Source: Phocoena phocoena | Taxonomy: Eukaryota; Chordata; Mammalia; Artiodactyla; Phocoenidae | Assembly (NCBI RefSeq): GCF_963924675.1 | Contig: NC_089224.1 | Coordinates: 68,061,464-68,125,463, forward strand | Direction: 5' to 3' | Length of the DNA stretch: 64,000 nucleotides | In this document: one piece after another, positions 11,865-24,604 of the stretch | Layout: each line of letters begins with the position of its first letter | Position numbering within the stretch: the stretch's first letter is position 1 | Program-made: the position numbers and the translations under genes | The notes under the pieces: generated by a model | The model's database searches: none | Told to the model about the DNA's origin: nothing | What the model saw: only the letters and a program-made list of their open reading frames with translations

Positions 11865-12001
11865 GCACCTGTGCATAAAGCCTACTTTTTGACATTAGTA
11901 TTGATTGATACAGCAAGCTTTGCACCTGTGCATACAGCAAGCTATGCACCTGTGCATAAAGCCTACTTTTTGACATTAGTATTGATTGATACAGCAAGCT
12001 T
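11865..12001. repeat. 81-bp tandem duplication (1.7 copies)
   Basis: The unit starts gcacctgtgcataaagccta at 11865 and repeats at 11946, a period of 81 bases, with near-identical sequence to 12001. A smaller internal echo (cagcaagct, gcacctgtgcata) lies within the unit. Confidence 0.9.
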
Positions 12002-12006
12002 TTTTT

Positions 12007-12036
12007 AAAACTATTACTGCTCCAAGTAATAGTTTT
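12007..12036. repeat. Perfect 12-bp inverted repeat (hairpin)
   Basis: The left arm is aaaactattact (12007-12018), the loop is gctcca, and the right arm is agtaatagtttt (12025-12036). A second, imperfect partner gagcagtagttt follows at 12037-12048. It directly abuts the tandem duplication. Confidence 0.85.
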
Positions 12037-12677
12037 GAGCAGTAGTTTCCATTTTCTCTTTTTTTTTTCTAAACTACTCTTGGTCAAAGGTGAATATTTT
12101 GTAATCTTTTAAGAATTATTCTAATCAAATTTACTGCAATAAGAAGAGGTAAAATCTCTCCACATATTTTCAAATACATCATTTAGGGACACAGGGAAGT
12201 GAATTAAACTTCTACTCAAAGTTCTTGGAATTTGGGGACATTGTTTCCTTAAAAACATTTCCTAAGTAGCATATGATATAATTCCTTAGTATGGATTCTG
12301 GATCTTTCTGTGTTAGCACAGGTTACTTGGAGCTACTGTAGAAAATGTCACTTTATAGAACTCTGTCAATGTGAGTTTCTATTATTTGTACACCAAGGGT
12401 GGAGTATCACAACTCACTGTTTACAAAGGCACCTAGCTGTCACCTGTGAGAATATTACAAGTGGAGCTGAACTATGATAAAGGTTAAAGTGTAATAATAT
12501 AACCAGGAAATGAAGGCAGTACCAGAAAAGTTGTGGCAGAGTAAAATGAGTCTTTTACTTATAGAAGTTACTAAAAATATCAGATCAGTTCTTTTCCCAT
12601 TGCTATTTATTGTCCAGATCAGTACTTCTCAGAGCTTTTGTTTCAGGACCTCTTTATACTGTTAAAAATTACTGAGG

Positions 12678-12879
12678 GGCTTCCCTGGTGGCGCAGTGGT
12701 TGAGAGGCCGCCTCCCGATGCAGGGGACCAGGGGTTCGTGCCCTGGTCTGGGAAGATCCCACATGCCGCGGAGCGGCTAGGCCCATGAGCCATGGCCGCT
12801 GAGCCTGCGTGTCCGGAGCCTGTGCTCTGCCGCGGGAGAGGCCACAACAGTGAGAGGCCCGCGTACCGCAAAAAAAAAA
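12678..12879 (+). mobile_element. CHR-type SINE, ~205-bp form
   Basis: The TSD aaaaattactgagg is at 12664-12677 and 12880-12893. The tail is a pure A-run. Confidence 0.92.
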
Positions 12880-12911
12880 AAAAATTACTGAGGACCTCAG
12901 ATAGCTTGTTT

Positions 12912-13241
12912 TTTGTTGTTTTTTAAAAATTAATTATTTTTGGCTGCGTTGGGTCTTTGTTGCTGCGCGCAGGCTTTCTCTACTTGTGGTGAGCAGAGGC
13001 TACTCTTCGTTGCGGTGCACAGGCTTCTCACTGCGGTGGCTTCTCTTGTTGCAGAGCACGGGCTCTAGGTGGATGGGCTTCAGTAGTTGTGGCTCGCGGG
13101 CTCTAGAGTGCAGGCTCAGTAGTTGTGGCGCGTGGGCTTAGTTGCTCCGCGACATGTGGGATCTTCCCAGACCAGGGATTGAACCCGTGTCGTCTGCATT
13201 GGCAGGCGGATTCTTAACCACTGCGCCACAAGGGAAGCCCC
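12912..13241 (-). mobile_element. CHR-type SINE, long form
   Basis: This is a long-form copy; a weak TSD atagcttg is at 12901-12908 and 13243-13250. It lies 32 bases from the preceding SINE. Confidence 0.88.
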
Positions 13242-13969
13242 AATAGCTTGGTTTATATTGGCTTTTATGGGTTATATCTAATGATATTTATTAGATATAA
13301 TGGTATTTATTGTATTAGATATGAAAACTGAGACATTTTAAAAATAATTATTTAATAAATAATATGAATGTAAGCAACATGCCCATTAAGTGTTAATACT
13401 AATAACTTTTTATGAAAAAATAACTTTTGAAACAAAAATATTAGTGAGACAAGTGGCATTGTTTTATATTTCTATGAATTTCATTAGTGTCTGACTAGTA
13501 GAAGGAAAATGAAACAGTACATTTCAAAAAGAGTATGAGTAAATTTTAGTAACCTTTTCCAGATAATTGCAGAAATTCATCTTTGATACCATACCAGATC
13601 TCAGAAGGGTAATTTCCTAAAGGTTTGTTATGGTATAGAATCTGAAACCACATCAGAGAACACTTTGTTATACTAAAATCCATTGGTCTGTCTTGCAATT
13701 GAATGGATCTTTCACTCATGCATGTTTTTGTAACATCATGCATTTGCTCATTTGGAAAATATTAGTTCATTGAATTATACAGATCTTCCAAATGTTGCTA
13801 TGTTTTATTATACAATAGAAAATGTGTTAATACTACAAGAATGTCATTAGAAAGTCTGTGGGTTTTTCATTTTTGTTATTTAGCTATGAATTTGTGGAGG
13901 TGACAAATACAGTGGTTACTAGTACAATTTGGTGCTGCTGTCTTTGTTCATGCTAAGTTGTCAGCACTT

Positions 13970-14095
13970 TTAGTACCCATTGTAAGGAATGAGACTCAAA
14001 GAAGTTAAAGTGCCTTTCAATGATTATGTGGCAAGGATATGTCAAAGTTGGGCTATATCTAGGTCTCTTGCTTCCCAAATCAGTGCTATTTTCAA
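13970..14095 (-). mobile_element. MIR-like fragment
   Basis: The core aatgagactcaaagaagtta and downstream gtggcaagg... fit MIR. It is old. Confidence 0.45.
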
Positions 14096-15164
14096 AATAC
14101 ATAATATTTTCTAGTATTTACAGTGGTCCTCAAAATCAAATTTTGTCTCTGATTTTTATCCTTAAATAGGTAGTGAACATTTTTTAGCTTTTAATTACTT
14201 TTTCTTTCCTTTTGTGTTTTTCATTATAAAAAAAGTAAATATAATAACATTTTTAAAAAGTGTATTACTGTCTCCTTTGTTAGTAAACATGGTTCATAGG
14301 AGTAACCTGTGCTTTTTTTTGAGCACAGTTTCTACTAAAATGATTAGTTGTGGTATATGCATGGTCAAGATTATTTCTGGGAATTGTATTTCATGGAGCA
14401 ATGAAAAGAAGGCAAAATCACCATTATTTTAACATCTCTGGAGTTCGCTTGGTAATGAACTCACAATATTCAAAATGTAGCTATTTTCAGGGGAAATTAG
14501 GTAAAATTTATATTTAGGTGAATTTCAAGTTTTTCCTTACTACACATTTTGCAAGAAAAAAATACTCAGGAGTGATTAAATAATTTACAGCTATTTTAAA
14601 AGATATTTCAAGATACTGCACAAGTCTTATTATAACTTGGAATGTATATCTCTTATCATTAAAATAATGTCTAAACCATTTCATGCTTAAGATCAAGATT
14701 CTTTGGCTAGACGAATGTGATGTATTTAGGTGAAAAAAAGAGGCTGAAACTCAATTACTTTCAGGTCTTCTCTCACTGTACTCCCCATGAAGACATAAAG
14801 CCTAGGTTAAGAGATTTGAAATTGAAGGCGCACAAAGATCTCACTTCTGTAACAGAGAAACTGGAAGGATGTAAACGTCTAAAAATGTATATAATTTAAC
14901 TTTTCACAAACATTTCACGTTTATAAAAAGCAAACGTGTCATTTGAAAAATGTGTATGTGTGTGTATCTCCTTATAAGATAGGTATATTTATACTCAGAG
15001 CTCCTAGCCTAATACAACCTGTTTTTCTGAGTGGATTTAAATTTGGAAAGAGCATAATTGCTTTCAGCAAAAAAATTCCTTCTCTTCTCAACCACATTGA
15101 AGGATATTGGAAGACCCCCGTATCTAGGTAGTAGTACTTTGATCTGCTCAAGACTTCTCAAGTG

Positions 15165-15330
15165 GTAATGTGCTTAAGAATTTCTTGAAGAGTTTGTTAA
15201 CAGACAGATTCTTGGAACCCATCCCCAAGATTCTGATTATGTAAATAATGGGTGGAGGCCAGAGATCTGCATTTTAATAAGCTATGCTGGTGTTTGAGCC
15301 AGTGATAAAAGTCACTGTTTTGAGGATTAG
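15165..15330 (+). mobile_element. MER5A-like hAT element
   Basis: It has a MER5A-type body (gattctgattatgtaa..., gatctgcattttaataag). It is diverged. Confidence 0.55.
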
Positions 15331-15884
15331 ATGTGCTAGAAAATGTAGAATCTGGTATCTTTTAACTCTGCATTCCAAAACAGGATATCCCATTTTTGAG
15401 CCTATTTTACATGTAAATTTTAACATTAAGAGTTCTACAAATACAGTTTTATCCCCGAATTAGCAATTTGAATACTTAAGGATTAGTGTACTCCAGGAGT
15501 CCCTGTTATAAAACAACATATTAATAGAAATGAATTTCTTTGAAGCCTCAGGAATCTAACCAAAATAGACTTCCTTTAAAATTATTTAAAAAAAAGAAAT
15601 TGAAGCCAAAAAACACTGAAATTTTTCCTAGTCCATTTGTATTATTAGAATTTTGTGTGTATTCTAATGGCATAAAATTTTAATCTAATTTTTATTGTAA
15701 AGTAATTAAGTAAAGCTTTTTGGAAAGTCAAAACACAAAACATACCAAATTATTTAAAAAAATTTTTCATAATTATTTTCACTTCGATTGTGAAGTTTTT
15801 TTTAAAAATTCTGATTCATTTTTCCTAGTCAGGTCTCTTACATGCAGTAAAATGTACCCTTTGTAGTGTACAGTGTTAAAAAAA

Positions 15885-16225
15885 CAAAATTCAACTGAGT
15901 GAATTTTAGAGATCTTATTGACTTTATCCAATTTAGCAGATGGAAAGGAGGTCTGAGGAACTGTAGAAAATGAAAGATTTTTGTAGGCAGAAGGGTGTGG
16001 GAACAAGAAAGTCACACTAGACAAAAAAGCAGATTGGTTACCGCAAGGTCACTTTCCTTTAGGGGGTGGCAAGGGCCGATCAGGCAGAGTACTTATTAGC
16101 TTGTGCTGATTAGATGAGTCCTGATTGGTTTAAAATTCCATTTCTGGGAAAGCCAAAACTGAAATTGTCTCAATTTGGTGATTTGGGGCTTAGCTTAAGT
16201 GACTCTATTTTGGGGGCAGTTGTTT
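15885..16225. mobile_element. Possible old LTR fragment (ERVL-like)
   Basis: The stretch is organised like an old mammalian LTR: agatcttattgactttatcc, then gattggttaccgcaaggtca, then ctgattggtttaaaattcca. The family is not assigned and the ends are not defined. Confidence 0.3.
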
Positions 16226-17134
16226 TGTTTTTAACAACAGTTTTATAAGTTTTGACAAATGAATACAGTTGTGAGACAAACACCACAATTAAGATATAGG
16301 ACAGTTCTATTACCCACAAACATTCCTTTATGCCACTTTGTAGTTCCTCCTACCTCACTCCCAGTCCCTGGCAAACACTGATCTGTTTTCTTTCCCCATA
16401 CTTTTACCTTATTGCAGAATGTCATATTTATGGAGTCACGCAGTATATGGTCTTTTGAGGCTGACTTCTTTAACTTAACATAGTGGATTTGAGATTCATC
16501 TGCACTGTTGTGTGGATCAGTGGTTAGGTCGGTTTTATTGCTGAGTAGTATTCAATCAGGATGTATCACCGACTGTTCATCCATTCACCGGTTGATAGAC
16601 ATTTAGGTTTGCTAGTTTTTGGTGACTGTGAACTATGCTGCCCTAAACATTTCATGTACAGAGTTTTGTGTGAATGTATGGTGAAGATCTGTTTAATTTA
16701 TCAGGATTTATTGATGATGGTTTTGTAGTTAAGAAATCTTTGCCTAGGGTTACAAATATTTTTTCCTTTGTTTTCCTCTAGAAGTTATGTAATTCTTGGT
16801 TTTATATTGGGTTTATGATCCATTTCCTGTTAATTTTATGGATATCCAACTGTTCCATGGTTATTTGTTGAAAACTCTGTACTTTCTCCATTGAATTCCC
16901 TTTGTGTACTGTGTTGAAAATCAGTTGATTTATGTGTAAGAGTCTATTCTGTCCCGTTGATGTATGTACCTATCTTTCACCAATACCATACTGCCTTCCT
17001 TGATTACTATAGCTTTAAGATAAGTCTTGAAATCCAGTCTTAAGAAAGTCTTCCAACCTTGTTTTTCTTTGAAAATAGTTTTGGCTAATACATTTACTTT
17101 GCTTTTTTTTTTATAACTTTTAGAATCAGCTTGT
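16226..17134 (-). mobile_element. Older L1 (copy 2), 3' part
   Basis: This is reverse-complement L1 3' UTR and ORF2 C-terminal region. It is interrupted by the younger chimeric L1 at 17146 and resumes at 22375. A few hundred bases of ORF2 expected between the two parts are missing, so this copy carried a deletion as well. Confidence 0.8.
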
Positions 17135-17145
17135 CAATTTTATTT

Positions 17146-20100
17146 TTATTTTTTAAAATTTATTTTTTTATACAGCAGGTTCTTATTAGTTATCCGTTTT
17201 ATACATATTAGTGTATATATATGTCAATCCTAATCTCCCAATTCATCCCACCACCACCCCCACCACCACTTTCCCCCCTTGGTGTCCATACGTTTGTTCT
17301 CTACATCTATGTCTCAATTTCTGCCCTGCAAACCAGTTCATTTGTAGCATGTTTCTAGGTTCCACATATATGCGTTAATATATGATATTTGTTTTTCTCT
17401 TTCTGACTTACGTCACTCTGTATGACAGTCTCTAGATCCATCCATCTCTACAAATGACCCAATTTCGTTCCTTCTTATGGCTGAGTAATATTCCATTGTA
17501 TATACGTACCACATCTTCTTTATCCATTTGTCTGTCGATGGGCATTTAGGTTGCTTCCATGTCCTGGCTATTGTAAATAGTGCTGCGATGAACATTGGGG
17601 TGCATGTGTCTTTTTAAATTATGGTTTTCTCTGGGTATATGCCCAGTAGTGGGATTGCTGGGTCATATGGTAATTCTATTTTTAGTTTTTTAAGGAACCT
17701 CCATACTGTTCTCCATAGTGGCTGTATTAATTTACATTCCCACCAACAGTGCAAGAGGGTTCCCTTTTCCCCACACCCTCTCCAGCATTTGTTGTTTCTA
17801 GATTTTCTGATGATGCCCATTCTGACTGGTGTGAGGTGATACCTCGTTGTAGTTTTGATTTGTATTTCTCTAATAATTAGTGATGTTGAGCAACTTTTCA
17901 TGTGCTTCTTGGCCATCTGTATGTCTTCTTTGGAGAAATGTCTATTAAGGTCTTCTGCCCATTTTTGGATTGGGTTGTTTGCTTTTTTAATATTGAGTTG
18001 TATGAACTGTTTATTTATTTTGGAGATTAATCCTTTGTCCGTTGATTCATTTGCAAATATTCTCTCCCATTCTGAGGGTTGTCTTTTCGTCTTGTTTGTA
18101 GTTTCCTTTGCTGTGCAAAAACTTTTAAGTTTCATTAGACCCCATTTGTTTATTTTTTGTTTTTTATTTCCATTACTCTAGGAGGTGGATGAAAAAAGAT
18201 CTTACTGTGATTTATGTCAAAGAGTGTTCTTTCTATGTTTTTCTCTAAGAGTTTTATAGTGTCTGGTCTTACGTTTAGGTTTCTAATTCATTTTGAGTCT
18301 ATTTTTGTGTATGGTGTTAGGGAGTGTTCTAATTTCATTCTTTTACATATAGCTGTCCAGTTTTCCCAACACCACTTATTGAAGAGACTGTCTTTTCTCC
18401 GTTGTATATCCTTGCCTCCTTTGTCATAGATTAGTTGACCATAGGTGCGTGGGTTTATCGCTGGGCTTTCTATCTTGTTCCATTGATCTATTTCCGTTTT
18501 TGTGCCAGTACCATATTGTCTTGATTACTGTAGCTTTCTAGTATAGTCTGAAGTCAGGGACTCTAATTCCTCTAGCTCCGTTTTTTCCCTCAAGACCGCT
18601 TTGGCTATTTGGGGTCTTTTGTGTCTCCATTACAAATTTTAAGATTTTTTGTTCTAGTTCCATGAAAAACGCTATTGGTAATTTGATAGGAATTGCATTG
18701 AGTCTGTAGATTGCTTTGGGTAGTATAGTCATTTTCGCAATATTGATTCTTGCAATCCAACAACATGGTATATCTCTCCATCTATGTGTATCATCTTTAA
18801 TTTCTTTCACCAGTGTCTTATAGTTTTCTGCATACAGGTCTTTTGTCTCCTTAGGAAGACTTATTCCTAGGTATTTTATTCTTTTTGTTGCAGTGGTAAA
18901 TAGTGTTAGCTTAATTTTGCTTTCAGATTTTTCATCAGTAGTGTATAGGAATACAAGAGATTTCTGTGCATTAATTTTGTATCTTGCTACTTTACCAAAT
19001 TCATTGATTAGCTCTAGTAGTTTTCTGGTAGCATCTTTAGGATTCTCTATGTATAGTATCATGTCACATGCAAACAGTGACAGATTGACTTCTTTTCCAG
19101 TTTGGATTCCTTTTATTTCTTTTTCTTCTTTGATTCCTGTGGCTAAAAGTTCCAAAACTATGTTGAATACCAGTGGTGACAGTGGACAACCTTGTCTTGT
19201 TCCTGATCTTAGAGGAAAAGGTTTCAGTTTTTCACTGTTGAGAACGATGTTGGCTGTGGGTTTGTCATATATGGCCTGTATTATGTTGAAGTAAGTTCCC
19301 TCTATGCCTACTTTCTGGAGGGTTGTTATCATAAATTGGTGTTGAATTTTGTCGAAAGCTTTTTCTGCATCTATTCAGATGATCCTATGGTTTCTCTTCT
19401 GCAATTTGTTAATATGGTGTATCACATTGATTGATTTGTGTATATTGAAGAAACCTTGCATCCCTGGGATAAATCCCAGTTGATCATGGTGCATGATCCT
19501 TTTAATGTGTTATTAGCTTCTCTTTGCTAGTATTTTGTTGAGGATTTTTGCATCTATGTTCATCAGTGATATTGGTCTGTCATTTTCTTTTCTTGTAGTA
19601 TCTTTGTCTGTTTTTGGTATCAGGGTGATGGTGGCCTCATAGAATGAGTTTGGGAGTGTTCCTTCCTCTGCAATTTCTTGAGTTTGAGAAGAATGGGTGT
19701 TATCTATTCTTTAAGTGTTTGATAGAATTCACCTGTGAAGCCATCTGGTCCTAGGCTTTTGTTTGTTGGAAGATTTTTAATCACAGTTTCAATTTCATTA
19801 CTTCTGATTGGTATGTTCGTATTTTCTGTTTCTTCCTGGTTCAGTCTTGGAAGGTTATACCTTTCTAAGAATTTGTCCATTTCTTCCAGGTTGTCCATTT
19901 TATTGGCATAGAGTTGCTTTTAGTAGTCTCTTAGGGTGCTTTGTATTTCTGCAGTGTCTGTTGTAGCTTCTCCTTTTTCATTTCTAATTTTATTGATTTG
20001 AGTCCTCTCCCTCTTTTTCTTGATGAGTGTGGCAAGTGGTTTATCAATTTTGTTTATCTTCTCAAAGAACCACCTTTTAGTTTTATTGATCTTTGCTATT

Positions 20101-22136
20101 GTTTTCTTTGTTTCTGTTTCATGTATCTGTATGATTTTTTTCCTCTACTAACTTTGGGTTTTGTGTGTTCTTCTTTCTCTAGTTCCTTTAGGTATAAGGT
20201 TAGATTGTTTATTTGAGATGTTTGTTGTTTCTTGAGGAAGGATTGTATTGCGATAAACTTCCCTCTTAGAACTGCTTTTGCTGCATCCCATAGGTTTTGG
20301 ATTGTTGTGTTTTCATTGATTTCTTCAGTGATCTCTTGGTTATTGAGTAAGGTATTGTTTAGCCTCCATGTGTTTGTGCTTTTTACGTTTTTTCCCCTCT
20401 AATTGATTTCTAATCTCATAGCATTGTGGTCAGAAAAGATGCTTGATATGATTTCAATTTTCTTAAATTTACAGAGGCTTGATTTGTGACCCAAGATGTG
20501 ATCTATCCTGGAGAATGTTCCGTGCGCACTTGAGAAGAAAGAGTAATCTGCTGTTTTTGTATGGAATGTCCTATAAATATCAATTAAATGTATCTTGTCT
20601 ACTTTGTCATTTAAAGCTTGTGTTTCCTTATTAATTTTCTGTTTGGATGATCTGTCCATTGGTGTAAGTGAGGTGTTAAAGTCCCCCACTATTATTGTGT
20701 CACTGTCAATTTCCTCTTTTATAGCAGTTAGCAGTTGCCTTATGTATTGAGGAGCTCCTATGTTGGGTGCATGCATATTTATACTTGTTCTGTTACTTCT
20801 TGAATTGATCCCTTGATCATTATGTAGTGTCCTTCCTTGTCTCTTATAACATTCTTTATTTTAAAGTCTATTTTATCTGATATGAGTATTGCTACTCCAG
20901 CTTTCTTTTGATTTCCATTTGCATGAATATCTTTTTCCATCCCCTCGCTTTCAGTCTGTATGTGTCCCTAGGTCTGAAGTGGGTCTCTCGTAGACAGCAT
21001 ATATATGGGTCTAGTTTTTGTATCCATTCAGCGAGCCTGTGTCTTTTGGTTGGAACGTTTAATCCATTCACATTTAAGGTAATTATTGATATGTATGTTC
21101 TTATTACCGTTTTCTTAATTGATTTAGGTTTGTTTTTGTAGGTCCTTTTCTTCTCTTGAGTTTCCCACTTAGAGAAGCTCCTTTAGCATTTGTTGTAGAG
21201 CTGGTTTGGTGGTGCTGAATTCTTTTAGCTTTTGCTAGTCTGTAAAGCTTTTGATTTCTCCATTGAGTCTGAATGAGACCCTTGCTGGGTAGAGTAATCT
21301 TGGTTTTAGTTTCTTCCCTTTCATCACTTTAAATATGTCATGCCACTCCCTTCTGGCTTATAGAATTTCTGCTGAGAAATCAGCTATTAACCTTATGGTA
21401 GTTCCCTTGTATGTTATTTGTCATTTTTCCGTTGCTGCTTTCAATAATTTTTCTTTGTCTTTACTTTTTGCCAATTTGATTACTATGTGTCTCGGCGTGT
21501 TTCTCCTTGGGTTTATCCTGCCTGGGACTCTCTGTGCTTCCTGGACTTGGGTGGCTATTTCCTCTCCCATGTTAGGGAAGTTTTCGTGTATAATCTCTTC
21601 AAATATTTTCTCGGGTCCTTTCTCTTTCTTCTTCTGGGACCGCTATAATGCGAATGTTGTTGCATTTAATGTTGTCCCAGAGGTCTCTTAGGCTGTCTTC
21701 ATTTCTTTTCATTCTTTTTTCTTTATTCTGTTCCACAGCAGTGAATTCCACCATTCTGTCTTCCAGGTCACTTATCCATTCTTCTGCCTCAGTTATTCTG
21801 CTGTTGATTCCTTCTAGTGTATTTTTCATTTCAGTTATTGTATTGTTCATCTCCATTTGTTCTTTAATCCTTCTAGGTGTTGTTAAACATTTCTTACATC
21901 TTCTCGATCTTTGCCTCCATTCTTTTTCCTAGGTCCTGGATCATCTTCACTATCATTATTCTGAATTCCTTTTCTGGAAGGTTGCCTGTCTCCACTGCAT
22001 TTAGTTGTTTTTCTGGGGTTTTATCTTGTTCCTTCATCTGGTACATAGCCCTCTGCCTTTTCATCTTGTCTGTCTTTCTGTGGATGTGGTTTTTGTTCCA
22101 CAGGCTGCAGGATTGTAGTTCTTCTCACTTCTGATG
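17146..22136 (-). mobile_element. Nearly full-length younger L1 lacking the 5' UTR, fused to a host mRNA fragment
   Basis: Read on the - strand this holds the end of the 5' region (near 22136), ORF1 (about 22060-21165, coiled-coil part visible near 21856-21599), the ORF2 endonuclease domain (DHILGH and SDHNAMRLEIN motifs, 20776-20399), reverse transcriptase ([14 protein letters not shown], 19332-18538) and ORF2 C-terminus (18135-17413, including [18 protein letters not shown]), then a 3' UTR and A-rich tail. The frames are broken by several stops and shifts, and the catalytic FADD motif reads FACD, so the copy is dead. Its TSD caattttattt (17135-17145, 22364-22374) lies outside the attached ABHD17C-like piece. 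Confidence 0.92.
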
Positions 22137-22363
22137 CACACGTGCCTGCCACACGGCGTTGATGTCATCGTAGAGGTTCTTCTCAGAGGGCTTGCCCAAG
22201 CTGATGCCATGGCCCGAGTAGTCGTAGAAGATGTTGCAGTTGATGCGTGAGCCGAGGCCGATGTAGAAGCTGCACATCTGGCCCAGGTCCATGGCGTTGC
22301 CATGGAGAAGATCAGTGTGTAGTGGCTGGAGGGTGCACAGCGCACGAACATGCAGCCGAGCCC
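22137..22363 (-). pseudogene. ABHD17C: ABHD17C-like retrocopy fragment fused to the 5' end of the L1
   Basis: On the - strand it encodes a fragment of an ABHD17 depalmitoylase (serine hydrolase that removes palmitate from membrane proteins): [19 protein letters not shown], then in another frame [20 protein letters not shown] and [13 protein letters not shown], then [18 protein letters not shown]. The sequence fits ABHD17C best from memory. There is a one-base deletion after the FS codons and a three-base deletion in the NIF-YDYSG segment. No introns, start, catalytic remainder or poly(A) is present. The far end stops exactly at the L1 TSD (22364) and the near end runs into L1 5' sequence at about 22130-22145. 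It is in the same orientation as the L1. Confidence 0.85.
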
Positions 22364-22422
22364 CAATTTTATTTCTAACACTTTTTTTGTATATTCTGTG
22401 ATATTTTCTACATAGACAATGA

Positions 22423-22631
22423 TTTTTTTTTTTTTTTTTGCAGTACGCGGGCCTCTCACTGTTGTGGCCTCTCCCGTTGCAGAGCACAGGCTCCGGACGC
22501 GCAGGCTCAGCGGGCATGGCTCACGGGCCCAGCCGTTCCACGGCATGTGGGATCTTCCCGGACCAGGGCATGAACCCGTGTCCCCTGCATCAGCAGGTGG
22601 ACTCTCAACCACTGCGCCACCAGGGAAGCCT
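22423..22631 (-). mobile_element. CHR-type SINE, ~205-bp form
   Basis: The TSD gacaatga is at 22415-22422 and 22632-22639. It lies in the older L1. Confidence 0.9.
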
Positions 22632-22660
22632 GACAATGAATTTTTTTTTACATGAAGACA

Positions 22661-22771
22661 TGGGAATTCCCTGGCGGTCCAGTGGTTAGGACTTGGTGCT
22701 TTCATTGCCATGGTCATAGAACTAAGATCCCGCAAGCTGTGCGGTGGGGGAAAAAATTAAAAAGATAAAAA
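22661..22771 (+). mobile_element. CHR-type SINE, short form
   Basis: It begins tgggaattccctggcggtcc. The TSD atgaagaca is at 22652-22660 and 22772-22780. Confidence 0.88.
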
Positions 22772-24604
22772 ATGAAGACAGTTTTATTTCTTGCTTTCCA
22801 GTCTGTATGACTTTTATTTCTATTTTGGCTTTATTGTACTGCCTAGGGCCTCCAGTATGTTTTAGAAAAGGAGTGATGAGGGCAGATATTCTTACCCTGT
22901 TCCTGATCTTATGGGGAACATACACAGTCTTTTATCATTAAGTATGATATTAGCTGTAGCTTCTTTTTAGATGCATTTTACTGGGTTGGGGAAGTTTCAA
23001 TTCATAGTTTGCTGAGAGCTTATTTCATGAATAGATGTTAAATTTTGTCAAATAACTATTTCTGCATCTAGATGATCATATGGTTTTTCTTCCTTAGAAC
23101 AATTGATTTGATGAGTTATGTTTATTGATTTTAATATTGAATCAGCCTTTAATGTCCCTTGATAAACCCCACTTGATCATGATGTGTAACCTTTTTACAT
23201 ATTGCTAGATTTGATTTGCTAACATTTTGTTACATTTTCTTGCATGTGTTCATTACCAATACTCGTTTGTAATTTTGTCTTTTTTTTATCTTGATGTTAG
23301 GGCCTCATCAAATGAGTTGGGAACTGTTTCTTTCTATTTTATTTTCTAGAAAGATTTGTGTAAAAATAGTATTTTGGTAGAATTCACCAATTCTAAAGCC
23401 ATTTTGGCCTGGAGTTTTTTTTATTGGGAGAGTTTTTAACCATAACTAAATTTTTCTTTAATGGGTAGAGGAGTTTTTAGATTATCTACTTTATCTTAAG
23501 CAAGTTTTTATACTGTGTCTTTCCAGAAATTTGTCCATTTCAATGAAGTGGTTGGATTTATAGGCATAGATTTTTTAGTATATTTTTCTTATTATTCTTT
23601 AATATCTGTTGCATCTCTAGTATTGTTCCCTCTTTCTTTCCTGAAATTGATTATTTGTGGTCTCTCTTTTTTTATCTTGATCAGTCTGGCTATATGTTTA
23701 TGAATTATATTAATCTTTGCAAAGAGCCTGCTTTGGATTTTATTGGTTTTCTCTTTTTCTGTTTTTCAGTTTCATCAATTTCTGTTCATATTGCTTCCTC
23801 CCTTTTGTTTACTTTGAGTTTAATTTACTCTTCTTTTTTTTTTTTTTTTTTTTACTCTTCTTTTTCTTGTTTCTTAAGATGGACGTTCAGATAGTTCTTT
23901 TTGCTTAATATAAGCATTTAATTATATAAATTTCCCAAGAACACCTTTAGCTCCATTCCATAAATTTTGGTGCTGTGTTTTCATTATCATTCAATCAAAG
24001 TATTCTAATGGCCTATGTGACTTCCTCTTTAACCTGTAGGTTATTTAGAATTGTTTTGCTTAATTTTTGAATATTTAGACATTTTCCAGATGTTTTTCTG
24101 TTACTGATTTCTGGTTAATTTCATTGTGGTAAGAGAACATACTTTATATAAATTTTAGGCTTTTGTTTTTAATTTGTTAAGGTTGGTTTTATAGCTCAGA
24201 ATATGGTTTATATTAGATTCTGTTCCATGTGTGCTTGAAGAGAATATATTGCTCTTGTTGGGTGGAGTGTTCTGTAAATGTCAGTTTGATTGATAGGCTT
24301 CTATCAATCAGCTGTTCTATATCTTTACTGATTTTTGTCTGCTTGTTTCTTCACTTACAGAGAGAGAAGTGTTGAAGTCCCCAGTTGTAATTGTGGATTT
24401 GTCTATTTCTCTTTTTAGTTCAATGCTTTTGCATCATTTATTTCAACACACTTTTTTGGTGCATAAATATTTAGGATTATTTCATGCTTTTGGAAAATTG
24501 ATTCCTTCATTGTCATGTAACATCCTTTCTTTAAACCTGACAGTTTTCTTTGCTTTGAAGTCTGTTTCAATAATAATGTAGCTTTCTTCTGATTAGTGTT
24601 TGCA

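Larger units (their letters stand above)
22375..24604 (-). mobile_element. Older L1 (copy 2), continuation through RT and endonuclease regions
   Basis: After the younger insertion the older L1 resumes with tattttctacatagacaat and continues through the RT and inter-domain regions to the endonuclease region (about 24600). It contains two SINEs at 22423 and 22661. It is much more diverged than the neighbouring L1, with no long open frame. Confidence 0.8.

Noticed and set aside
11865..12001. CRISPR-like direct repeats
   Set aside because: Only 1.7 tandem copies without spacers, in a mammalian genome.
18538..19332. 264-codon reverse transcriptase frame as an active gene
   Set aside because: It is part of L1 ORF2; neighbouring ORF2 segments are in other frames and the FADD catalytic motif reads FACD.
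21648..22134. Hydrophobic + strand frames resembling membrane proteins
   Set aside because: They are antisense to L1 ORF1; the T-rich complement of A-rich L1 codes for Phe, Leu and Ser.
22137..22363. Exon of ABHD17B, which neighbours C9orf85 in human
   Set aside because: The sequence fits ABHD17C better, is intronless, lies inside the L1 TSD, and has frame-breaking deletions. The neighbourhood match is coincidence.
22061..22735. 224-codon frame on the - strand
   Set aside because: It stitches together a SINE, the ABHD17C fragment in a shifted frame, and L1 sequence. It is a product of neighbouring repeats, not a gene.
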